DNA of 15,249 nucleotides from JAZDJJ01 sp043804035 (GTDB taxonomy: Bacteria > Bacteroidota > Bacteroidia > Palsa-948). Made by a program: the position numbers and the translations under genes. Every line of letters starts with the position of its first letter. Within the stretch, counting starts at the first letter, position 1. Location of the stretch: assembly GCA_043804035.1 (NCBI GenBank), contig JAZDJJ010000027.1, positions 1 to 15,249 on the forward strand, given 5' to 3'. Below the pieces are notes generated by a model. It was given only the letters and a program-made list of their open reading frames with translations. It did no database searches and was not told where the DNA came from. This document shows positions 5,778 to 13,458 of the stretch, one piece after another.

Positions 5778-7036
5778 TTTACAAATTTTCCTTTTATTGC
5801 TGATTCTATACATTTATCAGAGTTTGTTAATGCTACTTGGCAACCGATTAAATCCCCTACGTAACGTATCATTTTTCCGCTGTTGCATACCATAGCTTTT
5901 ACGTTCGGAACTTCAAGTTTGAATTCCCTGCATGTTGAAATACGCATATGACTTTCTACGGGGCATGTGTCAACAACTACCTTTGCTCCTGAATCTTCAA
6001 TAGTTTTAATATATCCTGAATACTCTGCTTGTTTTCTTGTCATACGGTTAGTGCATATCCAGAATCTTACACCATCGGCTACTTTTTTATTTTTTATTTT
6101 TTCTGCAACATCTTTTAGTTGTGCTAAATTATAATGAGGGCAGCCCAATGTTACAAAATCAATTTTTTCACCTTCTGCGATATTGGTTTGTTCTGAATAA
6201 ACTTTATCAATATCTTTTTCTGTTACTTCAAAGAAATCTTTTGGAACATCACCATGAAAAGCTTCTTCAACCGTTCTTGCTTCAGGTGTTATACCAACCA
6301 AATGAAAAAGAGTAACAGAGCCGGATGTTGCTAAAGTGGCTCCAAAGCCAAGTAAAAATTCTTGATTATGAGTTTTAATGCCATCAATAACAGGAACCGC
6401 ACTGCCAACAATTTTTCCGATATGAAATCCTAAAGCGCTCCATGCGTCGGATGTTTGCATTCTTTTTTCCGGAATATTTACTTTAAAATAATGAGTTCCT
6501 TTTCTGTTTTTGTCGAGAAGAAAACCCATCAACGGATATTTGCCGGTTATAGCCGAATATCTTGTGAGTATACCTCCTCTGTTTGTGCGAACACCCAATA
6601 CGGAATTATAATAAATAATTGCACTGCTTTCAATCAAAGCTGTATAGCTTCCGAAAGGAGGAATAAAACCCAAAAGTTGAGGAGTGCATGTATATGTTTC
6701 TATAATGCCCATGCTTCTGTGAGCAGGAACAATTTGTTTTTGCAGTTCCGCTAACTCCGCAGGTATATTGGTGATGCCGGGTTTTTCAACATCGGCGCAC
6801 AAAGTTGAACTTGTAGTAGGAACTTTTACATGTCCACCTTTTTTTGAATATTCTACCGCTTCTTCAACATTGCCTTTGTAAATACCCATTTCAGCAGGGT
6901 AATGGCAATATACAATGTCAACAAGGCGTTCTGCATCAAATGCTTCTCCGAATTGCACAATGTAATCCATTGCCTCGGCAATAACTTTTCCGTGTTCACC
7001 ATTAAGCATTGCTTGTTCTTCTTTTGTCAGGTTCAT
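5774..7036 (-). CDS. AcnX (aconitase X) large catalytic subunit (DUF521)
   Basis: The 420-residue protein belongs to the aconitase-superfamily branch AcnX, whose characterised members dehydrate cis-3-hydroxy-L-proline (many bacteria) or mevalonate 5-phosphate (archaeal modified mevalonate pathway). Visible signatures are LTKEEQAMLNGEHG (3-16), TCTPQL (116-121), NSVLGVRTNRGG (144-155), TLGCPHYNLAQL (297-308), FWICTNRMTRKQAEYSGY (325-342), DTCP (356-359) and VCNSGKMIRYVG (383-394). Cys117, Cys299, Cys358 and Cys384 are the candidates for iron-sulfur ligands; I cannot assign which are used. Large and small subunits are separate genes, as in two-subunit AcnX enzymes. No hydroxyproline-catabolism or mevalonate gene is nearby, so the substrate is open. 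It is the first gene of the leftward operon and diverges from the Nramp gene. Confidence 0.93.
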   Translation of the reverse strand: MNLTKEEQAMLNGEHGKVIAEAMDYIVQFGEAFDAERLVDIVYCHYPAEMGIYKGNVEEAVEYSKKGGHVKVPTTSSTLCADVEKPGITNIPAELAELQKQIVPAHRSMGIIETYTCTPQLLGFIPPFGSYTALIESSAIIYYNSVLGVRTNRGGILTRYSAITGKYPLMGFLLDKNRKGTHYFKVNIPEKRMQTSDAWSALGFHIGKIVGSAVPVIDGIKTHNQEFLLGFGATLATSGSVTLFHLVGITPEARTVEEAFHGDVPKDFFEVTEKDIDKVYSEQTNIAEGEKIDFVTLGCPHYNLAQLKDVAEKIKNKKVADGVRFWICTNRMTRKQAEYSGYIKTIEDSGAKVVVDTCPVESHMRISTCREFKLEVPNVKAMVCNSGKMIRYVGDLIGCQVALTNSDKCIESAIKGKFVK

Positions 7037-7168
7037 TATTTTTTAATATTAACTGATGTTACGCTGTGGATAAATAACTTCGTTAATTAGTGCATATAAT
7101 CCATTTTTGAAAAGACAAAGATTTTCGGGCATTAGTAACTAAATATACATAATGTTTACTATACTTTG

Positions 7169-7246
7169 TACAAACATATATAAAATTTTCAATTACACAT
7201 ATTTTCGGCAAATGCTCAAATACCAAAACGGGATAAAAATCAAAAA
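7169..7246 (-). repeat. Dispersed promoter-region repeat, short copy
   Basis: The sequence TACAAACATATATAAAA, then TTCAATTACACATATTTTCGG, a GCTCAAATACC core and finally GGGATAAAAATCAAAA matches 13136-13323 module for module. The second copy is longer because its CGGCAAGCTCAAT core is repeated. Both copies sit directly upstream of a leftward gene with the same orientation, and both carry a TAnnTTTG box at the gene-proximal end. Confidence 0.75.
7171..7178 (-). promoter_or_regulatory. Candidate -7 box for the acnX operon
   Basis: On the minus strand this reads TATGTTTG, fitting TAnnTTTG. It lies about 135 bp upstream of the acnX large-subunit start and is conserved in position within the repeat shared with the SPOR-gene promoter region. 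No clear TTTG is present at -33. Confidence 0.35.
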
Positions 7247-7310
7247 TATTTTCGTCTTGAAGAACGGATTGAATTATTTAGCGTGTATTCAAATTATATT
7301 TTAACCTTTG

Positions 7311-7323
7311 TGCGTAAGTCCTA
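7311..7323. repeat. Solo MITE end
   Basis: TGCGTAAGTCCTA is identical to the right terminus of the MITE copies at 451-566 and 13336-13451. No matching left end is present within the preceding 250 bp; only a TATTTTCGTCTT stretch at 7247-7258 faintly recalls the element's interior. It is probably the scar of a decayed copy. It ends 28 bp before the Nramp start codon. Confidence 0.65.
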
Positions 7324-7351
7324 AGTAGATTAACATCTGTAAAAAAGTATT

Positions 7352-8608
7352 TTGAATTTTTTATCAAAACATATCCACAAAAATATTTCCAGAACAGGAT
7401 TAGAAATATTTAAATACATTGGTCCTGGCTTTTTGGTTACCATTGGTTTTATTGATCCTGGCAACTGGGCAGCCAACATTGCTTGTGGTTCGCAGTTTGG
7501 TTATAGTTTGTTGTGGGTTGTTACTTTGTCAACAGTGATGTTGACATTTCTTCAACATAATGCTGCACATCTTGGTATTGCTACGGGCTTGTGTCTTTCA
7601 GAGGCATCTACAAAATATTTCAAAAAACCTATCAGCCGATGTTTTCTTATCACAGGACTGCTGGCGTCTATTTCAACTATCACAGCCCAAGTGTTAGGCA
7701 CTTCAATAGGACTAAATATGTTATTTGGTATTCCATTATTATTCGGTGCTATCATCACAATCATTGCTGTTATTGTATTTATATTTACTAATAGTTATCG
7801 TTCAATAGAAAAACATATTATCAGTTTTGTATCAATAATTGGGTTAGGATTTCTTTACGAACTCACTTTATCAGATGTGCAATGGAATACTGCTCTATGC
7901 AATATCGTTCTTCCTTCAATGCCGATTGGTTCAATAGTAATTATTATGAGTGTGTTGGGTGCAGTGGTGATGCCTCATAATATTTTTCTTCATTCCGAAG
8001 TGATACAAAGCCGTCAGTGGCAACTCAAAAACAAAAGCATTATTAAAAAACAATTAAAGTTTGAATTTACAGATACTATAATTGCTATGATTGTTGGATG
8101 GGCTATCAATTGTGCAATTATTATTTTAGCAGCAGCAACATTTTTTTCAAATAATATCAAAGTTACAGAGCTGTCGCAAGCAGAAGCCACTTTGCGACCA
8201 TTATTAGGAAATTCTGCCGCAACTATTTTTGCTGTTACTTTGATATTTGCCGGCTTTTCCGCAGCAATAACCGTTTCAATGGCAAGCGGCAGTATTTTCG
8301 CGGGTATGTATAATGAACCACTTGATATAAAAGATAATCATTCAAGAATTGGCATACTAATAGGACTGCTCGGTGCATTCGTCAGTGTATTATTTATAAA
8401 CGATTTATTTATAGGTATTATTTACAGTCAGACAATACTATCTATTCAACTGCCTTTAACTATTTTTGCTTTGATATTTCTAACATCGTCAAAAAAAGTG
8501 ATGGGCGAATATAAAAACACAGTGTTAAATAAAACACTTCTCTGGAGTATCGCGTTGATAGTAGTAATATTTAATTTTATCTTATTTTTTCAGTTTATTT
8601 TTAACTAA
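7352..8608 (+). CDS. Nramp-family divalent metal transporter (MntH-like)
   Basis: A 418-residue inner-membrane protein with about eleven hydrophobic segments, the usual Nramp size. The first helix has FIDPGNW with the metal-binding Asp35 and Asn38. Helix six has AVVMPHN with Ala204 and Met207, the A-x-x-M pair of canonical Mn/Fe transporters, in which the methionine thioether selects transition metals over Mg and Ca. It should import Mn(II) and/or Fe(II) with protons. The start is TTG at 7352: an in-frame TAA sits at 7340-7342, and no ATG or GTG lies between it and the conserved part. No Shine-Dalgarno sequence is evident, which is common in Bacteroidota. It is divergent from the acnX operon, and I see no partner gene or metal-regulator gene beside it. 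Confidence 0.93.
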   Translation: MNFLSKHIHKNISRTGLEIFKYIGPGFLVTIGFIDPGNWAANIACGSQFGYSLLWVVTLSTVMLTFLQHNAAHLGIATGLCLSEASTKYFKKPISRCFLITGLLASISTITAQVLGTSIGLNMLFGIPLLFGAIITIIAVIVFIFTNSYRSIEKHIISFVSIIGLGFLYELTLSDVQWNTALCNIVLPSMPIGSIVIIMSVLGAVVMPHNIFLHSEVIQSRQWQLKNKSIIKKQLKFEFTDTIIAMIVGWAINCAIIILAAATFFSNNIKVTELSQAEATLRPLLGNSAATIFAVTLIFAGFSAAITVSMASGSIFAGMYNEPLDIKDNHSRIGILIGLLGAFVSVLFINDLFIGIIYSQTILSIQLPLTIFALIFLTSSKKVMGEYKNTVLNKTLLWSIALIVVIFNFILFFQFIFN

Positions 8609-8650
8609 ATTTATTGCACTGCAAACTTAATTTCAGCAATGAAAAATAGG

Positions 8651-8753
8651 GCATTGTTAATTTGGTATAGATTTTTAGATTGCTTCGGTCGTTCCTCCCT
8701 GCGAACCATGAGGAACGAAATGGGAAACAATCCCTATACTTATTTAACAATAC
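8651..8753. repeat. Long imperfect hairpin repeat between nramp and the kinase gene
   Basis: GCATTGTTAATTTGGTATAG (8651-8670) pairs with CTATACTTATTTAACAATAC (8734-8753) at most positions. Inside, GATTG (8678-8682) pairs with CAATC (8728-8732), and CGTTCCTC pairs with GAGGAACG. One arm, AGATTGCTTCGGTCGTTCCTCC, matches the palindromic repeat at 342-433, so it belongs to the same family in a rearranged form. It could act as a bidirectional transcription barrier, but there is no T-run typical of an intrinsic terminator. Confidence 0.75.
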
Positions 8754-8843
8754 CGAAAATAGAAATACAAACTCTATTCGGAGTTCATTATTCATTTTCT
8801 GCTTTCAGAACTTTTTCCACAAAATTAAAATGTCGTAAAAGCA

Positions 8844-10448
8844 ATGAAAACCCACAACATAGGATTGATTAGCGCACTCATAGCAGTTGCGTTGCTGGGA
8901 TTGATTGGCATACAACTTTACTGGATCAATAATGCTTTTACAATCAGACAGCAACATTTTTCTCAAAGTGTAAATGAAGCACTGAATAATGTTGTATATA
9001 AAATAGAAAAGAAATCTGCTGCTACAAAAATTCAGAAGCGATTGAATTTTCGCAAACAAGGACTTCGTTGGCTCAAGCAATCCGATTCTCTGAAACAAGG
9101 AACTAATCCGCATATAAAAATTTTTGAGGAACTGACCACCGATTCCGCAGGAGTAGTAATACACAAATCAAGAAAGAAAACTATTACAGGCGATTCTATG
9201 TCGGCTTCGCATCCTGATGTAAATATACAATTTGGGAGTAATGAGCCGTTTGTCATTTCGCAAATAGATTCCACAGACGACCGTTTTAGTTGGGTTTTTC
9301 AGAAATCCGACTTGGTAAGTGATATTTTTGATGAATTAGTCAGTATAAATATTTACAAAGGATATAATGAAAAGGTGGATACGCTCCTTATTGATTCTAT
9401 ACTATCATCCGAACTAATGAACAAAGGCATTGAAGCAAAATACCAGTATGGGATTTTTAATGGACCTTCATCCCATAGAAATAATTTGAACCAATACTTT
9501 TCGCGAGGCACAGATAGTTTGAAAAAAAAAGAAATCATCAACTCAAAATATAAAGTAAATCTTTCTCCTGACAACATTTTTATTCCTTCAAAATATTTAT
9601 CTGTCTTTTTTTTTGAAGAAACCAATTACATACTGCAAACCATGTGGGTTATACTCACGGGCTCGGCAATTTTTATTCTCGTCATTATCTTTGCGTTTTA
9701 TTATACTGTTGCTACCATCCTGAAACAGAAAAAACTTTCCGACATCAAAAATGATTTCATCAACAACATGACCCACGAACTAAAAACGCCAATCTCCACT
9801 ATTTCGCTTGCCTGCGAAGTGATGAACGATGCTTCTATAAAAACATCAAAAGAAAAAGCAAATTATTATGTGAGTGTAATAAAAGAAGAAACCCATCGGA
9901 TTGGATTGCTCGTAGAAAATATTTTGCAAACAGCAATTCTTGACAGAGGACAGTTCAAATTAAAACTGCAGGAAGTGAATGTACACGAAATAATAGAGCG
10001 AGCCATAAGCAATATCCGCTTGCAGATTGAAAAGAAACAAGGAGAAATTATTCTGAACATCAATGCCGAAAATGAAATTATTCAAGCCGACCGCATCCAT
10101 CTCGCCAATATTTTTCATAATCTTATTGACAATGCAATGAAATATTCAGTGGGAAACCCAATAATAAAAATTCAAACGGAAAATCTAAACAAAGGAATTA
10201 TTGTTTCCATAACAGATAATGGCATTGGCATCAGCAACGAAAATCAGAAAAAGATATTTGAAACATTTTATCGCGTATCCACTGGGAACATTCATAATGT
10301 AAAAGGATTTGGTCTCGGATTAAGTTATGTGAAAGCGGCTGTAGAAAAACACGGAGGCAACATTAATGTAGAAAGTGAAATCGGCAAAGGCAGTAAGTTC
10401 AGTGTATATTTGCCTGCTGTTTTTGAAAAAGAATCCAACAATTATTAA
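8844..10448 (+). CDS. rprX: Membrane sensor histidine kinase (RprX-like)
   Basis: The 534-residue inner-membrane kinase has a first membrane segment at about 7-27, an extracytoplasmic sensing region of roughly 235 residues with no recognised domain, and a second membrane segment at about 267-290. The HisKA helix bears NNMTHELKTPIS with phospho-acceptor His311. The HATPase domain has an N box (NLIDNAMKYS, near 430), G1 (DNGIGI, near 458) and G2 (GFGLGL, near 488). All catalytic motifs are intact. Its stop is 1 bp from the start of the response regulator, so the pair is cotranscribed. The partner closely resembles RprY of Bacteroides, which is why I suggest RprX; the sensor region itself is too variable to confirm that by eye. 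The signal is unknown. Confidence 0.93.
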   Translation: MKTHNIGLISALIAVALLGLIGIQLYWINNAFTIRQQHFSQSVNEALNNVVYKIEKKSAATKIQKRLNFRKQGLRWLKQSDSLKQGTNPHIKIFEELTTDSAGVVIHKSRKKTITGDSMSASHPDVNIQFGSNEPFVISQIDSTDDRFSWVFQKSDLVSDIFDELVSINIYKGYNEKVDTLLIDSILSSELMNKGIEAKYQYGIFNGPSSHRNNLNQYFSRGTDSLKKKEIINSKYKVNLSPDNIFIPSKYLSVFFFEETNYILQTMWVILTGSAIFILVIIFAFYYTVATILKQKKLSDIKNDFINNMTHELKTPISTISLACEVMNDASIKTSKEKANYYVSVIKEETHRIGLLVENILQTAILDRGQFKLKLQEVNVHEIIERAISNIRLQIEKKQGEIILNINAENEIIQADRIHLANIFHNLIDNAMKYSVGNPIIKIQTENLNKGIIVSITDNGIGISNENQKKIFETFYRVSTGNIHNVKGFGLGLSYVKAAVEKHGGNINVESEIGKGSKFSVYLPAVFEKESNNY

Positions 10449-10449
10449 A

Positions 10450-11181
10450 ATGTCAAATCAAAATAATTTCATATTAAAGGAACAGTCGGACAAAGTTAAA
10501 ATCCTCCTTGCCGAAGATGACAGGAACCTTGGGAATTTATTATGCGAATACCTTGAAGCAAAAGGATATTCTGTAAAACTTGCCTTTAACGGAAAAGAAG
10601 CATTCGCTTTTTTCAATAAAGATAAATTAGATATCTGCCTGTTAGATGTGATGATGCCGATAAAAGATGGATTTACGCTTGCAAGGGAAATTCGGCTTAT
10701 AGATAAAAATATTCCAATAGTTTTTCTTACAGCAAAATCAATGAAAGAAGATACATTGGAAGGATTTGCCGTAGGTGCTGACGATTATATTACCAAACCC
10801 TTTAGTATGGAAGAACTACTACTGAGAATAAATGCTATTTTACGAAGAACAAAAAATCAAACACTAAAAAATTCTGAACAGAGAGAATTTAAAATTGGTA
10901 AATACAAATTTGATTACAACCAGCGCTCTCTTGAATATAATGATAAAAAAAACGAACTCACCACCAAAGAATCTGACCTACTGAAACTTCTTTGTCTTAA
11001 TTCAAATGATGTGCTTGATCGTAATTTTGCACTTCGCACCGTTTGGCAAACCGATTCTTACTTCGCATCACGCAGCATGGATGTGTATATTACAAAACTC
11101 CGAAAATATTTAAAAGATGATAAGAAAGTAGAAATTCTTAACATTCATGGACGGGGCTTCAAACTAATTGCAGGAAATTGA
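10450..11181 (+). CDS. rprY: OmpR-family response regulator (RprY-like)
   Basis: A 243-residue cytoplasmic transcription factor. The receiver domain has the acidic pair Asp23/Asp24, phospho-acceptor Asp66 in CLLDVMMPIKDGFTLA, Thr94 and Lys116 (ITKPFSMEELLLRI). The winged-helix DNA-binding domain follows at about 145-243 (LTTKESDLLKLLCLN, then MDVYITKLRKYL and the wing GRGFKL). The strings LCEYLEAKGY, KDGFTLAREIR and TKPFSMEEL are strongly reminiscent of Bacteroides RprY. I choose the ATG at 10450, 1 bp after the kinase stop. An in-frame start 25 codons earlier would lie inside the kinase gene and is rejected. It ends only 5 bp from the stop of the convergent lipoprotein gene. Confidence 0.95.
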   Translation: MSNQNNFILKEQSDKVKILLAEDDRNLGNLLCEYLEAKGYSVKLAFNGKEAFAFFNKDKLDICLLDVMMPIKDGFTLAREIRLIDKNIPIVFLTAKSMKEDTLEGFAVGADDYITKPFSMEELLLRINAILRRTKNQTLKNSEQREFKIGKYKFDYNQRSLEYNDKKNELTTKESDLLKLLCLNSNDVLDRNFALRTVWQTDSYFASRSMDVYITKLRKYLKDDKKVEILNIHGRGFKLIAGN

Positions 11182-11186
11182 TTTTT

Positions 11187-12032
11187 TTATTTTACCCTCA
11201 TCATCAACATGGGATTTTCTGATTTTTTGAAACCATTCAAAAGAAGTTTTGGAACCATCATTGCTTTGAAGCCGATTACTTTTTTATTTTTATTAAGTAT
11301 AGGTTTCATATCGGGGTAAATATTTTTTGTTGATGCTGTAAGTTCGGCAACTGTTTTTGCACATTCGTTGTAATTGGTAAAATAAAACGGACGGATGCTC
11401 AAAAAATCTTTCTCCCAAATTTCTAATTGCGCTATCTCCCAACCGAAAGGAGTTTTTAAATTCAGAAAATATTTACCGGAATATTTTGTCAGGAGAACAT
11501 TATTATTCAACCGAATTAAAGTATCGTAATAGTTTACGCCTGTTGAATCAATGCCAATTACAATCACTTTATCGTAAGCAATTTTTGCAATTCCGTCTTT
11601 GTAATTTAAGGTGGTATTTTTTTGACTAAGTTTTACAATGACTAATTCGTTAAATGCAGAGATGGAACTGTCGCAGTTAATTTCTTTTTTTATTCTTGTG
11701 GAATCTCCTCGTCCGATAAGTTCTTTTATCTCTTCGTGAGAAATTTCTTTCTCGTTTTTTTCTGTGGAAATAGCAGTATCACGTAAAATAATCTTGTCGT
11801 ATTTCACTGTATATTTTTCATTAAATTCTTCTATTCCTTTATCCAAAACATTTTCCACAAAAAAATAGTTGCCTGCAATGATTGTATCAAACCCTTGTAT
11901 TTTTGTGCCGATGGATTTATCAAAATAAACTGGAATGGGAGATTTGCAGGAATAGAAAATACAAACAGAAAGAAGATAAAATAAAAAAAATTTCCTCCAA
12001 TATTTTATTATTCCAAACATAAAATGTAACAT
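11187..12032 (-). CDS. Hypothetical protein, probable lipoprotein
   Basis: I do not recognise this 281-residue protein. It begins with a hydrophobic segment (about residues 15-29, FFLFYLLSVCIFYS) followed by CKSP, consistent with a lipoprotein signal whose lipidated cysteine is Cys29; the lipobox is loose, as is common in Bacteroidota. The rest looks like a secreted mixed alpha/beta protein with a charged centre (KNEKEISHEEIKELIGRGD). It starts 1 bp after the stop of the HU-CCDC81/SPOR gene, so the two are almost certainly cotranscribed and may act together in the envelope. Its 3' end nearly meets the response-regulator gene, with no room for a classical terminator. Confidence 0.75.
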   Translation of the reverse strand: MLHFMFGIIKYWRKFFLFYLLSVCIFYSCKSPIPVYFDKSIGTKIQGFDTIIAGNYFFVENVLDKGIEEFNEKYTVKYDKIILRDTAISTEKNEKEISHEEIKELIGRGDSTRIKKEINCDSSISAFNELVIVKLSQKNTTLNYKDGIAKIAYDKVIVIGIDSTGVNYYDTLIRLNNNVLLTKYSGKYFLNLKTPFGWEIAQLEIWEKDFLSIRPFYFTNYNECAKTVAELTASTKNIYPDMKPILNKNKKVIGFKAMMVPKLLLNGFKKSENPMLMMRVK

Positions 12033-12033
12033 G

Positions 12034-13122
12034 TTAATTTTTCATCAACCATGCATCGTGCTGAACTGAACGGATGCGTGAAAGTTCTGCAAGTGCTTCG
12101 TTACGGGTAGAAAAACTTCCGTATGTAACACAGCGAAAACGACCATCTTTCTTTTTTATGATAGTAGATTGATATCCTTTTCTGCAAAGTTTTTTCATCA
12201 GTCGTTCAGCATTTTCAGGTTGTGCAAAAGCGCCACCGATGATGTGGAAATGATTAGTTGCCGGATGCTGAATGTTGTTGGGTGTCAGATGTTTTGCGGG
12301 AATAATTTCTTCCTTACATTTTACGATTATTGTTGGCAATTCTTTTCCTAACGAAACATGAATATAATTGGCTGTATCGTTAGAAAGATTTTTTTTTATT
12401 TCGTCAGTATTATTTTTAATTTCAACGGAAGGAAAAGAAATATTTGCATTTCCAATGTAAAGCGGTTTTTCCTTTTCAACAAATGGGGAAAGATTGGCAA
12501 AGCCGGTGTTTTTCAGCAAATTGGTCTTGAGAGAAATAAAAATCAATGAAGCAATTAGAATCACAGATGCAGCAACGGCAACATATCTTTTAATTTCAAT
12601 AAAAGTAGTTTTCTTCCCCTTAACAATTTCTTTTTTATTCTTTGAAGGAACAATAATTTTGTCTTTGAATTGTTTTTCTATTTTCCTTTGGATTGGTTCG
12701 CGTTTAATCGGAGGCAGATAAAATATAGACATACCAAAAGAATCTGTCAGGTAATTCACTGTTTCATCTTGTTCAAACAACAATGTATCTTCTTCTCCGA
12801 GATAAAAAATACCAATGTTGTGCATTTCTAATCGCTTGTATTGCAGGAGTTCTTCGTTTAGATGTGTGGCATATTCAGGAATAATCTGATTGGCTTCTGT
12901 GTAAGAAATTTTTTCCTGCTGCGAGATTTGATTTGCCAGAAGCCCATCGTTATTTTTTAGGTTTCGGTTAAAGGAAATCTTTTTAAATGGCGGATAGAAC
13001 AGATGCTTTGAAGGATGAATATGTGCAGAAGAATAATTGCAAACAAACCCACCGAAAGCGGGGATAATCACACAGTCGTGTTCATATAAAAGTTCGCTGA
13101 TATGTTTTTCAATGGAAGTCAA
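12034..13122 (-). CDS. HU-CCDC81 and SPOR domain membrane protein
   Basis: Numbering from the TTG start: two tandem HU/IHF-like CCDC81 domains fill the first ~140 residues, with the typical ISELLYEHDCVIIPAFGGF (8-26) and NRNLKNNDGLLANQI. A membrane helix lies at about 179-198, then a low-complexity linker, and a C-terminal SPOR domain at about 290-362 (FHIIGGAFAQPENAERLMKKL...FRCVTYGSFSTRNEALAEL). SPOR domains bind denuded peptidoglycan glycan strands at division sites. The HU-like part has been proposed to touch the nucleoid, so the protein may link chromosome and cell wall; that is inference. An ATG at 13149-13147 adds nine residues (MYVCIILFS) but overlaps a -7 box, and relatives begin near the TTG, so I prefer 13122. 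Confidence 0.9.
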   Translation of the reverse strand: MTSIEKHISELLYEHDCVIIPAFGGFVCNYSSAHIHPSKHLFYPPFKKISFNRNLKNNDGLLANQISQQEKISYTEANQIIPEYATHLNEELLQYKRLEMHNIGIFYLGEEDTLLFEQDETVNYLTDSFGMSIFYLPPIKREPIQRKIEKQFKDKIIVPSKNKKEIVKGKKTTFIEIKRYVAVAASVILIASLIFISLKTNLLKNTGFANLSPFVEKEKPLYIGNANISFPSVEIKNNTDEIKKNLSNDTANYIHVSLGKELPTIIVKCKEEIIPAKHLTPNNIQHPATNHFHIIGGAFAQPENAERLMKKLCRKGYQSTIIKKKDGRFRCVTYGSFSTRNEALAELSRIRSVQHDAWLMKN

Positions 13123-13135
13123 TGAAAATAAAATT

Positions 13136-13323
13136 ATACAAACGTACATAAAAATTCAATTACACATATTTCGGCAAGCTCAATACAAGTATTTTCGGCA
13201 TTTCGGCAAGCTCAATGTCCGAAGATCAAATACCAATATTTCGGCAAATTTCGGCTATTTCGGCAAGCTCAATAACCTGCTCAATTACCAAGCTCAATAC
13301 GAGAATGGGATAAAAATCAAAAA
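13136..13323 (-). repeat. Dispersed promoter-region repeat, long copy
   Basis: It matches 7169-7246 at both ends: the TACAAACGTACATAAAAA and TTCAATTACACATATTTCGG part next to the leftward gene, and GGGATAAAAATCAAAA at the far end. Between them the core CGGCAAGCTCAAT is repeated at least three times, with further TTTCGGCA and GCTCAAT fragments, whereas the short copy has one. It starts inside the 5' end of the longer reading of the SPOR gene. Confidence 0.75.
13139..13146 (-). promoter_or_regulatory. Candidate -7 box for the SPOR/lipoprotein operon
   Basis: On the minus strand this reads TACGTTTG, fitting TAnnTTTG, and it sits at the same place in the shared repeat as the box upstream of acnX. 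Transcription from it would begin near 13132, downstream of the ATG at 13149 and just upstream of the TTG at 13122. It therefore also argues for the shorter gene. Confidence 0.4.
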
Positions 13324-13335
13324 GGATTTATAAAA

Positions 13336-13451
13336 TAGGACTTACGCACTTTATTTATTTCTCGTAGATTTGATAAACGCAAAGTATTTTCGTTTTTCTT
13401 GGCGACTTTGCGTCTTGGCGAGAGACCAAAAGTATTCTTGCGTAAGTCCTA
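13336..13451. mobile_element. MITE-like element, copy B (116 bp)
   Basis: Same ends and length as copy A at 451-566: TAGGACTTACGCA at 13336-13348 and TGCGTAAGTCCTA at 13439-13451. It differs from copy A at three positions only (13365 T for C, 13394 T for A, 13427 C for A). The first turns a stem base pair into a G-T (wobble) pair, and the other two fall in unpaired parts. The right end lies 42 bp upstream of the start codon of the dehydrogenase gene and 7 bp before its candidate -7 box. Confidence 0.88.
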
Positions 13452-13458
13452 TTTTTTA

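Larger units (their letters stand above)
7037..7351. other. Divergent intergenic region between acnX and the Nramp gene
   Basis: The 315 bp contain, from left to right, a possible acnX leader, a -7-like box (7171-7178, minus), a repeat shared with the region upstream of the SPOR gene (7169-7246), an unassigned AT-rich piece, and a solo MITE end (7311-7323). I see no recognisable metal-responsive operator or riboswitch for the transporter. Confidence 0.6.

Noticed and set aside
5778..5813. Twelve-residue extension of the AcnX small subunit
   Set aside because: It lies within the large-subunit coding region, while the ATGA overlap start at 5777 fits the family N-terminus.
7037..7351. Manganese riboswitch or metal-regulator operator upstream of the Nramp gene
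   Set aside because: I could find neither a yybP-ykoY-like fold nor a convincing dyad close to the gene; the visible structure is explained by repeats.
8639..8872. 77-codon plus-strand open frame before the kinase
   Set aside because: It translates the hairpin repeat 8651-8753 and overlaps the kinase start.
8805..9164. 119-codon minus-strand open frame opposite the kinase start
   Set aside because: Shadow of the kinase coding region with no family features and no operon context.
10375..10449. N-terminal extension of the response regulator
   Set aside because: It would be read from inside the kinase gene; the ATG at 10450 gives the normal family N-terminus and a 1-bp intergenic gap.
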